From the NCBI GenBank assembly GCA_913043035.1, contig CAJWMM010000005.1, forward strand, positions 1 to 17,017: a stretch of 17,017 bases of DNA, written 5' to 3'. The DNA is from an uncultured Gammaproteobacteria bacterium (GTDB lineage: Bacteria; Pseudomonadota; Gammaproteobacteria; GCA-002705445; GCA-002716945). Numbering within the stretch: position 1 is the first letter of the stretch; every line of letters begins with the position of its first letter. Position numbers and translations under genes: made by a program. The notes below the pieces were generated by a model. It was not told where the DNA came from, ran no database searches, and saw nothing but the letters and a program-made list of their open reading frames with translations. This document shows positions 7,001-13,026 of the stretch, one piece after another.

Positions 7001-7786
7001 GTGAAGGATTTAGTTATTGATGAAAAAAAGTATCATTCTAGACTCATTATAGGCACTGGAAAATACAAAGATTTTCAACAGACCAAAGATGCTCTTATTG
7101 CAAGTGGCGCGGAAATGATAACTGTCGCAGTAAGGAGAGTTAATTTAGGGCAAACGAAAAATGAACAAAATTTACTAGAGTTTATAGATCCAAAAAAATA
7201 TACCATTTTACCCAATACTGCAGGCTGTTATACTGCGAAAGATGCTATCAGGGTTTGTAATATTGCAGCGGAAATTTTAGATGGTCACAAACTAGTCAAA
7301 CTGGAAGTATTGGGAGACGAGAAGACTTTATATCCGAATGTTGTGGAGACGATCGCGGCTGCAGAAGCTTTGGTAAAAGATGGCTTTAAGGTTATGGTTT
7401 ATACCACAGACGATCCTCTTGTTGCAAAAGAACTAGAAAAAATAGGATGTATAGCAATAATGCCATTAGCATCCCCAATAGGTAGCGGGTTAGGCGTGCA
7501 AAATAGATATAACATTCTATCTATAGTGGAAAATGCTAAAGCTCCCATAATTGTTGATGCAGGTGTTGGGACTGCATCTGATGCGTCTATTGTTATGGAA
7601 ATGGGTTGTGATGGAGTATTAATGAATACAGCTATTGCATGTGCGAAAGATCCGATATTAATGGCATCAGCAATGAGAAAAGCTGTGGAATCAGGCCACG
7701 AAGCATTTAAAGCAGGAAGAATACCAAAAAAGAAATATGCAACAGCATCCTCTCCAATTGAGGGAAGTTTTTTTGATGACAAATAA
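7001..7786 (+). CDS. thiG: Thiazole synthase ThiG
   Basis: TIM-barrel enzyme that condenses 1-deoxy-D-xylulose 5-phosphate, dehydroglycine and ThiS-bound sulfur to the thiazole phosphate of thiamine; cytosolic. It has 261 residues, the family size. GTGKY is at 18-22, PNTAGCYTA at 71-79, the Schiff-base lysine at 100 in VKLEV, PLASPIGSG at 155-163, the phosphate-binding DAGVGTASDA at 186-195, and a typical C-terminus with EAFKAGRIPKKKYATASSP. The start is GTG, 2 nt after the thiS stop. The 3' end overlaps trmB by 11 nt. The other thiazole genes (thiF, and thiO or thiH) are not in this window. There is no room for a TPP riboswitch upstream of thiS. Confidence 0.98.
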   Translation: MKDLVIDEKKYHSRLIIGTGKYKDFQQTKDALIASGAEMITVAVRRVNLGQTKNEQNLLEFIDPKKYTILPNTAGCYTAKDAIRVCNIAAEILDGHKLVKLEVLGDEKTLYPNVVETIAAAEALVKDGFKVMVYTTDDPLVAKELEKIGCIAIMPLASPIGSGLGVQNRYNILSIVENAKAPIIVDAGVGTASDASIVMEMGCDGVLMNTAIACAKDPILMASAMRKAVESGHEAFKAGRIPKKKYATASSPIEGSFFDDK

Positions 7787-8381
7787 GCCAGTATTTTTTA
7801 ACAGGCATAGGATCAGGAAAAAGAATTCAAACGCAATTGATAAGCACGATTATATTGATCTATCCAAGTATGCAGACAACACTAATATTTTAGATATTGG
7901 GTTTGGTGATGGTGATTCCATAATCAATACCAAAAAAGTAGACGATCAGAGAATACATGGTGTTGAATCTTACTCAATAGGGGTGGGTAAAGTGCTTGAT
8001 TTTATAAATACAAGCAAAATAAAGAATATTCATATTTACCAAGGAGACGTGGTAGAGATTATAGATAATTTTCCTGGTAATTATTTTGATTATGTAAATA
8101 TTTTTTTTCCTGATCCTTGGCCGAAAAGACGTCATCACAAAAGAAGGTTTATCACAAAGTTTTTTTTAGACAAGCTGAAGACTAAACTTAAAAAAAATAA
8201 TCAGGTTCATATAGCATCAGACCATATAAATTATATTTTCGATACGAAACATGTGCTAAATAACTATTTGAATGAATGTATACAATTCTCAAATCACCGC
8301 TCAAACCGACCAATTACTAAATATGAGAAAAAAGCTATGTCTAAACGAAATATCATTTTTGACTTAATATTCAGCTTATAG
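7776..8381 (+). CDS. trmB: tRNA (guanine-N7-)-methyltransferase
   Basis: SAM-dependent methyltransferase forming m7G46 in the variable loop of tRNAs. With the ATG at 7776 it has 201 residues, shorter than E. coli TrmB (239) mainly at the N-terminus. The SAM site NILDIGFGDGDS is at 37-48, GVESYSIGVGK at 62-72 takes the place of the family GIExHxPGVG, the hallmark FPDPWPK is at 111-117 followed by RRHHKRRF, and the C-terminal TKYEKKAMSKRNIIFDLIF matches the family TKFExRG...WDLxF end. The start has AGGGAAG 8 nt upstream and overlaps the thiG end by 11 nt; the frame also opens upstream at 7737, but that lies deep inside thiG. The thiG-trmB pairing is common in beta- and gammaproteobacteria. The 3' end overlaps the convergent transporter gene. 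Confidence 0.95.
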   Translation: MTNKPVFFNRHRIRKKNSNAIDKHDYIDLSKYADNTNILDIGFGDGDSIINTKKVDDQRIHGVESYSIGVGKVLDFINTSKIKNIHIYQGDVVEIIDNFPGNYFDYVNIFFPDPWPKRRHHKRRFITKFFLDKLKTKLKKNNQVHIASDHINYIFDTKHVLNNYLNECIQFSNHRSNRPITKYEKKAMSKRNIIFDLIFSL

Positions 8382-9744
8382 ATTCTTCAGTTGTCTCCTG
8401 TGGAATCACTATATGAAGAATAAAACCAAATATTATACCTGTCCATATATGGGTGGTTACACCCTCAAACAACTCTAAAGATAGAAGAGGGAAAATAATC
8501 GTACTCACAAACGTTAGCAGACATACAGTACCCGCTGCTCGATTTTGCACATATAAATCTTTCATTTCCCTAACCTTTACGAGTGGTATCACAGCAAAAA
8601 TGACAATTATACCCAATGTTGCTTGTGGTAAGTTATGGAGAAGTGGTGTTGCATAAAGCAAAGTTATGCCAACAATTAGCATAGTCACAATTGATGATAC
8701 ACCACTATATGCACCGCTTGCCTCATTAACTGCTGATCTTGAGAAAGAACCTGATACAGGGAAACTACCTGAAAAGCTAGATGTAATATTCGATAAACCT
8801 TGTCCGAATAATTCTTGATTAGAATCTACAGGAGTTGGATTTTTATATAACTCAACCCCGTTAGAGTCTTTTGGTGGCTTTTTTACATAGAGCTGTTTAG
8901 CTATGGCAATCGCTTCCATGAAACCTACAAAAGCAATTATTACAGTATGAATTATGAGCATCGGTATAGAGCTATTAAAACTCGAGAAGCTTGGTAATCG
9001 AAAGTCAGGTAAACCATCAGGTATATAACCTACTATAGGGCCAGAATAGCTGAAAGTTGATGCAAAAATTATAGATACAACAACAGCAAAGAAAACCGCA
9101 AGATTACTAAAAGTTAAATATTTATTAAACTTGAATTTGATGATGTACATAAGAACCAATATAGCAACAGAAATCATCAATGATTCATAATTCAAAGGGT
9201 ACTGATTTAAAAAATTAGTATAATTTACAACATCATCTAAATTTACACTAGGAAGACCGAATATTTTACTTAATTGAGAGAAAGAAATTATTAAAGCGGC
9301 AGCAGAGGTAAAACCAAGCAGTACATGCTCAGGTATTTTATCAAAAACTTTTCCAGCTTTAAAAATTGCTAAAGAAATTTGAAAGATGCCAACTGTAAAA
9401 GCAAGAATTACTGCGTATACGATATAAATGTCTTTATTTCCGTCTGCTAAAGATCCAGCTGCTACGGATGTCAATAAGCAAACCATCGCAACAGGTCCAG
9501 TAGCGAGATATCTTGATGATCCAAAAAAAGCAGCTAAGGCAACTGGTAAAAGTGCTGCATATAAACCATATACAGGTTTAACATCAGCAAGAGTTGCATA
9601 AGCCATTGACTGTGGAATGATTATCATGGCGATCGTCACTCCAGCTATGACATCCCTTGTCAGAAAGTTTTTGTTTAATAGTACTTCTGGTAACCAACTA
9701 CTAAAATTAAAAACTATTGTCCTAAGATAGATAAGAAAATTTAT
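8371..9744 (-). CDS. SulP-family anion transporter lacking a STAS domain, probable AUA start
   Basis: Inner-membrane SLC26/SulP transporter for an anion such as sulfate or bicarbonate; the substrate cannot be told. Signatures are IPQSMAYATLADVKPVYGLYAALLP near the N-terminus, SRYLATGPVA, and GSFPVSGSFSRSAVNEASGA. The frame from the first standard start (GTG at 9637-9639) gives 422 residues, but the 35 codons upstream encode a normal SulP N-terminus (WLPEVLLNKNFLTRDVIAG leading into VTIAMIIIPQ). That extension has no ATG, GTG or TTG before an in-frame TGA at 9763-9765. A GAGGAG 6 nt ahead of an ATA codon suggests initiation at 9744 (457 residues); an ATT at 9759 is the alternative. The protein stops just after the last transmembrane segment, with no STAS domain, and its end overlaps trmB by 11 nt. 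Confidence 0.88.
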   Translation of the reverse strand: MNFLIYLRTIVFNFSSWLPEVLLNKNFLTRDVIAGVTIAMIIIPQSMAYATLADVKPVYGLYAALLPVALAAFFGSSRYLATGPVAMVCLLTSVAAGSLADGNKDIYIVYAVILAFTVGIFQISLAIFKAGKVFDKIPEHVLLGFTSAAALIISFSQLSKIFGLPSVNLDDVVNYTNFLNQYPLNYESLMISVAILVLMYIIKFKFNKYLTFSNLAVFFAVVVSIIFASTFSYSGPIVGYIPDGLPDFRLPSFSSFNSSIPMLIIHTVIIAFVGFMEAIAIAKQLYVKKPPKDSNGVELYKNPTPVDSNQELFGQGLSNITSSFSGSFPVSGSFSRSAVNEASGAYSGVSSIVTMLIVGITLLYATPLLHNLPQATLGIIVIFAVIPLVKVREMKDLYVQNRAAGTVCLLTFVSTIIFPLLSLELFEGVTTHIWTGIIFGFILHIVIPQETTEESIS

Positions 9745-9750
9745 TATGGA

Positions 9751-9756
9751 CTCCTC
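9751..9756 (-). promoter_or_regulatory. Ribosome binding site before the non-standard SulP start
   Basis: The minus strand reads GAGGAG TCCATA ATA. The Shine-Dalgarno core is 6 nt from the second ATA (9742-9744) and 3 nt from the first. It is the best ribosome site in the region and points to initiation at an AUA codon, or at an ATG altered by mutation or a base error. Confidence 0.5.
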
Positions 9757-9787
9757 AATTACTCAAAATGACTACTTATGAAATATT

Positions 9788-9793
9788 ATTATA
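9788..9793 (-). promoter_or_regulatory. Candidate -10 element of the SulP gene
   Basis: TATAAT on the minus strand, about 44 nt ahead of the proposed start. No convincing -35 was found in this very AT-rich gap. Confidence 0.35.
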
Positions 9794-9798
9794 TCATA

Positions 9799-9804
9799 TA
9801 TAAT
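9799..9804 (+). promoter_or_regulatory. Candidate -10 element of the aldo/keto reductase gene
   Basis: TATAAT on the plus strand ends 20 nt before the ATG at 9825. The -35 region is poor. A GGGG run at 9815-9818 may serve as a weak ribosome site. Confidence 0.4.
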
Positions 9805-9824
9805 TAAAAATATTGGGGTTATAG

Positions 9825-10853
9825 ATGGAATATAGGAAACTTGGTAGAACAGATATTGACGTAAGCGTTATTTGCTTAGGAACAATGTCCTATGGCGAAC
9901 AAAACTCTGAAAAAGAAGCTCATGAACAACTGGATTATAGTATTGATCAAGGAATAAATTTTATTGATACAGCAGAAATGTATGCTATACCGCCTAAAGA
10001 AGAGACATGTGGCAAAACTGAGGAAATTATTGGGACATGGCTTACAAAACGAAAGAAAAGAGATGAGATTATCATTGCTACAAAAGTTGCCGGTCCAGGA
10101 ATGGATTATGTGAGAGGGGGATCTAGACTCTCTCATCAACAAATAATAAAAGCAGTTGATGCATCACTTAAAAGATTACAGACAGAATATATAGACCTTT
10201 ACCAGGTTCATTGGCCGGAACGTAAGAGTAATTATTTTGGAAGATTAGGTTATGAATATAGTAATGAAATGGGGATAACAATTGAAGAAACGTATAAGGC
10301 CATGGATCAACTTGTTAAAGATGGGAAAGTAAGATATATCGGTATATCAAACGAGACGCCATGGGGTACAAACGAATATCTAAAGTTATCTGAGAAATAT
10401 AATTTAAGCAAAATTGTTTCTATCCAAAATCCATATTCGCTTCTCAATCGTATATACGAAGTTGGGCTTGCAGAAATATCGCAACATGAACACGTAGGAT
10501 TGTTAGCATATTCACCTTTAGGGTTCGGAGTGCTGACTGGTAAATATTTGGATAATACACCAAAGGATTCAAGACTAGGTTTGTATGGTGATTGGTTCAC
10601 GCGTTATAGTGATGAGTCTACTATTGAAGCTGTTAGAAAATACGTAGCTCTCGCAAGAGATCACGGCATGTCACCGACAGAGCTCTCACTTGCATTCGTA
10701 AACACGAGGCCTTTCGTAACATCAAATATTATTGGTGCTACAAAAATGGATCAATTAAAAGAAAACATTAAAAGCATTGAAATTAAATTAACAGATCAGG
10801 TTATTGAACAAATCGAAGAAATTCATAAATCAAATCCTAATCCTGCTCCTTGA
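9825..10853 (+). CDS. Aldo/keto reductase, Tas-like
   Basis: NADPH-dependent TIM-barrel oxidoreductase of 342 residues, close in length and layout to E. coli Tas (346). The catalytic tetrad is visible: Asp48 and Tyr53 (FIDTAEMY), Lys87 (IATKV) and His129 (YQVHWPER). The insertion with DYVRGGSRLSHQQI (94-107) after the lysine and the IGISNETPWG segment are typical of the Tas group. C-terminal elements that contact the cofactor include AYSPLGFGVLTGKY and NIIGATKMDQLKENI. The physiological substrate of this group is poorly defined. The gene is divergent from the SulP gene, and its TGA stop abuts the gmhB stop on the other strand with no base between them. It looks intact. Confidence 0.95.
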   Translation: MEYRKLGRTDIDVSVICLGTMSYGEQNSEKEAHEQLDYSIDQGINFIDTAEMYAIPPKEETCGKTEEIIGTWLTKRKKRDEIIIATKVAGPGMDYVRGGSRLSHQQIIKAVDASLKRLQTEYIDLYQVHWPERKSNYFGRLGYEYSNEMGITIEETYKAMDQLVKDGKVRYIGISNETPWGTNEYLKLSEKYNLSKIVSIQNPYSLLNRIYEVGLAEISQHEHVGLLAYSPLGFGVLTGKYLDNTPKDSRLGLYGDWFTRYSDESTIEAVRKYVALARDHGMSPTELSLAFVNTRPFVTSNIIGATKMDQLKENIKSIEIKLTDQVIEQIEEIHKSNPNPAP

Positions 10854-11393
10854 CTATTTCGTTGTAATAAATTCGACTGCACAATTTAAGTCATCAAAAA
10901 TTTTAACTTTGTATTTATTATATTCTTCAATTTTTTTTCCATTACCTGTTCTCACAGCAATCGGAACGCATTGTGCCAGCTTTGCTGCCTCAATGTCTCT
11001 TGGTGAATCGCCAATAGCATATGTGGTTTTAAGATCAAAATTAAATCGTGATGCAGCTTCTAAAAACATTCCTGGTAGTGGCTTTCGGGTTGTAGAGGTT
11101 TCATCAGGAGTATGTGGACAATATAATATTGCATGAATAGAGCCACCAGCTCTGGTTACCATATCTAGCATCTTCATATTTATACGAGTAAATGTCTCAT
11201 AAGACATCAAACCCCTGTTGATTGCAGATTGGTTTGTGATAACTATAATATTAAAATCGTTATCTGTAAGAGTCTTTATTGCTTTGATGCTATCAGGTAT
11301 TGGTTCCCATTCTTCTGGACTCTTAATATATTCCGGTGAGTCGAAGTTAATAACTCCATCTCTATCTAAAATTATGAATTTTTGTAATCTCAC
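10854..11393 (-). CDS. gmhB: D-glycero-beta-D-manno-heptose 1,7-bisphosphate 7-phosphatase
   Basis: HAD-superfamily phosphatase of the HisB-N/GmhB type (179 residues). It removes the 7-phosphate during ADP-heptose synthesis for the lipopolysaccharide inner core; cytosolic. Motif I DRDGVIN has Asp10 and Asp12, motif II is ITNQS (52-56), the motif III lysine is Lys104 in RKPLPG, and motif IV is GDSPRD (128-133). The GmhB zinc loop normally reads C-x-H ... C-x-C-R-K-P. Here Cys92 and His94 remain, but the two later cysteines are Ser100 and Thr102, so the zinc site is incomplete. The start is GTG, overlapping the glyS TGA (GTGA, 11390-11393), so it is coupled to glyS. The glyS-gmhB neighbourhood is familiar from gamma- and betaproteobacteria, which supports GmhB over a histidinol-phosphatase. 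Confidence 0.88.
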   Translation of the reverse strand: MRLQKFIILDRDGVINFDSPEYIKSPEEWEPIPDSIKAIKTLTDNDFNIIVITNQSAINRGLMSYETFTRINMKMLDMVTRAGGSIHAILYCPHTPDETSTTRKPLPGMFLEAASRFNFDLKTTYAIGDSPRDIEAAKLAQCVPIAVRTGNGKKIEEYNKYKVKIFDDLNCAVEFITTK

Positions 11394-12739
11394 TGTTTAA
11401 AATATTCAAGAAAATAATCCACAAGTTTTGACTGGTCAATGATCTCTTGTTTCATGGTATCTCTATCACGAATAGTTACGGTTCCCTTTTCCAAGGTATC
11501 GAAATCAATCGTTATACATAAGGGGGTTCCAACCTCGTCGTGTTTCCTATAACTTTTTCCGATGTTACCAGTATTTTCAATAACTACTCTTCCCAATTGG
11601 CACTTTTGTAATATATTTTTGAATGCTCTTGCTTTTTGCACGATTTCATCATTATTTTTCTTTAAAGGTACGACCGCTGCTTTGATAGGAGAAAGGTGTC
11701 GCGGCAAAGATAAAACAGTTCTTTCTTTTCCATCAACTAATTTCTCAATATTGAAGGCCTCACTTAAAACAGCAAGCACGCCACGATCAACACCAGCTGA
11801 TGGTTCAATAACATATGGCACGATCCATTTTTTTGAATCTAAGTCTTGAATGGCTAATTTAGAATTTGAAGCATGATTATCTTTTACTTTAGAACTGATG
11901 TTTAACTCACTTTGATTTTTACTATGTGAACCTAAGTCGAAGTCTGTTCTATTAGCAATACCCTCGAGTTCCTCAAGGCCATGAGGAAATTCGTACATTA
12001 TATCGATAGTAGATTTAGAATAATGCGATAATTCATCAACGGTTACAGGTTGTAATTTAATTTTATTTTTTGGTATCCCTTGTTTTACCCACCACTCTAG
12101 TCGGTCATCAACCCATTTTTTATGCCACTCCTCATCCGTTCCAGGTTTGACAAAAAACTCAAGCTCCATCTGTTCAAATTCCCTGACTCTAAAAATAAAG
12201 TTCCGTGGTGTTATCTCATTTCTGAAAGCTTTACCTATTTGTGCAATACCAAATGGTAATGTTTGAGAGGTCGAATCAACAATATTTTTAAAATTAATAA
12301 AAATCTGTTGTGCCGTTTCAGGTCTTAAATACGCATATGAAGTTCCGTCATCTATTGGACCTACATTTGTTTTAAACATAAGATTAAAATCTCTAGGTTC
12401 AGTCAACTCTTCATTTTTACACTGCTCTGGTATTTGATCTGACCTAAACCTTAAACCGCAGCTCTTGCAATCAATTAGTGGGTCTGTGAAAGTGTCCTCA
12501 TGCCCAGAATGTTTTAGTACATCAGAGTGCGTTAGAATAGATGCATCTAAGCCCTCTATGTCATCTCGCTCGTAGACAATTGAAGTCCACCAAGTCATTT
12601 TAAGATTATTTTTTAACTCTACACCCAATGGACCATAGTCATATAGTCCCTGAAGTCCGCCATATATCTCACTAGATTGAAAGATAAAACCTCGTCGCTT
12701 ACATAAAGCGACTAATTCATCCATATTTTTCGCTGCCAA
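11390..12739 (-). CDS. glyS: Glycine--tRNA ligase, homodimeric alpha2 type
   Basis: Class II aminoacyl-tRNA synthetase that charges tRNA-Gly. It is the single-chain alpha2 form (449 residues), not the alpha2beta2 GlyQ/GlyS form usual in gammaproteobacteria. The N-terminal ALCKRRGFIFQSSEIYGG and YDYGPLG are diagnostic, followed by a Cys cluster (91, 94, 107), YLRPETAQ (137-144), motif 2 FRNEITPRNF (172-181), REFEQMELEFF, motif 3 EPSAGVDRG (312-320), and a C-terminal anticodon-binding domain from about 348. The loop between the GIANRTDFDL strand and motif 3 (about 270-305) seems somewhat long. The TTG start at 12739 is chosen for its AAGGA 7 nt upstream; an in-frame ATG at 12724 (Met6) lacks a good site. 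It is divergent from glnA and overlaps gmhB by 4 nt. Confidence 0.96.
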   Translation of the reverse strand: MAAKNMDELVALCKRRGFIFQSSEIYGGLQGLYDYGPLGVELKNNLKMTWWTSIVYERDDIEGLDASILTHSDVLKHSGHEDTFTDPLIDCKSCGLRFRSDQIPEQCKNEELTEPRDFNLMFKTNVGPIDDGTSYAYLRPETAQQIFINFKNIVDSTSQTLPFGIAQIGKAFRNEITPRNFIFRVREFEQMELEFFVKPGTDEEWHKKWVDDRLEWWVKQGIPKNKIKLQPVTVDELSHYSKSTIDIMYEFPHGLEELEGIANRTDFDLGSHSKNQSELNISSKVKDNHASNSKLAIQDLDSKKWIVPYVIEPSAGVDRGVLAVLSEAFNIEKLVDGKERTVLSLPRHLSPIKAAVVPLKKNNDEIVQKARAFKNILQKCQLGRVVIENTGNIGKSYRKHDEVGTPLCITIDFDTLEKGTVTIRDRDTMKQEIIDQSKLVDYFLEYFKQ

Positions 12740-12746
12740 AATCTGA

Positions 12747-12751
12747 TCCTT
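12747..12751 (-). promoter_or_regulatory. Ribosome binding site for the TTG start of glyS
   Basis: AAGGA on the minus strand lies 7 nt from TTG at 12737-12739. Farther upstream, TATAAT (minus strand, plus 12772-12777) is a possible -10 element for the glyS-gmhB transcript; its -35 is weak. Confidence 0.6.
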
Positions 12752-12855
12752 AAATCTATTAACTTAGAAAGATTATAATATGTACTACGTTGTCTTCATA
12801 ATTATCTCTAAAAATCGTTTATATGAGTGTAAATATGCATAATTTACTATCCTAA

Positions 12856-12872
12856 TGCATCATTTTAATGCA
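12856..12872 (+). promoter_or_regulatory. Candidate NtrC-binding site (upstream)
   Basis: TGCATCATTTTAATGCA is a 17-bp near-palindrome with TGCA half-sites 13 bp apart start to start, matching the enterobacterial NtrC pattern TGCAC-N7-GTGCA except for the fifth and thirteenth bases. Its centre is about 133 bp upstream of the predicted glnA transcription start, similar to the -140 and -108 NtrC sites of E. coli glnA. NtrC itself is encoded downstream. Confidence 0.65.
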
Positions 12873-12896
12873 TAATATCATTTTGAGTGCAATATA

Positions 12897-12913
12897 TGCA
12901 CTATATATTTGCT
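12897..12913 (+). promoter_or_regulatory. Candidate NtrC-binding site (downstream)
   Basis: TGCACTATATATTTGCT has a perfect left half-site (TGCACTA) and a degenerate right half. Its centre is 41 bp from the upstream site, close to four helical turns. It overlaps a second possible palindrome, GTGCA-N5-TGCAC at 12887-12901. Further TGCA/TGTA elements lie at 12828-12839. Confidence 0.45.
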
Positions 12914-12970
12914 TATATACTATCCCATTATATGGATATGGAATTCATTAGATTAAAAAAGGGCTAAAAT

Positions 12971-12986
12971 TGGCATGATTAATGCA
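12971..12986 (+). promoter_or_regulatory. Sigma-54 (RpoN) promoter of glnA
   Basis: TGGCATGATTAATGCA fits the -24/-12 consensus TGGCAC-N5-TTGCA with exactly 10 bases between GG (12972-12973) and GC (12984-12985). Transcription should start near 12997, leaving a leader of about 30 nt with GAGGT (13016-13020) 6 nt before the glnA ATG. With the NtrC-like sites upstream, this is a typical nitrogen-regulated promoter. Confidence 0.85.
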
Positions 12987-13026
12987 ACTATCTAGATGCA
13001 ATAAACAAAAATAATGAGGTAACACT

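Noticed and set aside
7737..7775. trmB starting at 7737
   Set aside because: This lies 50 nt inside thiG and adds 13 unrelated residues; AGGGAAG supports the ATG at 7776.
7399..7782. Open minus-strand frame of 127 codons opposite thiG
   Set aside because: It is the antisense shadow of a strongly conserved gene, with no motif or ribosome site of its own.
8371..8381. SulP truncation by frameshift over a lost STAS domain
   Set aside because: Sequence beyond the stop is the intact 3' end of trmB, so there is no hidden STAS remnant in any frame there.
10804..11136. Plus-strand frame of 110 codons across the end of the aldo/keto reductase and gmhB
   Set aside because: It runs antisense to gmhB and overlaps a complete gene; its composition looks like a shadow frame.
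12916..12921. TATACT as a second, sigma-70 promoter for glnA
   Set aside because: No acceptable -35 at 16-18 bp; the gap is very AT-rich, so such hexamers are expected by chance.
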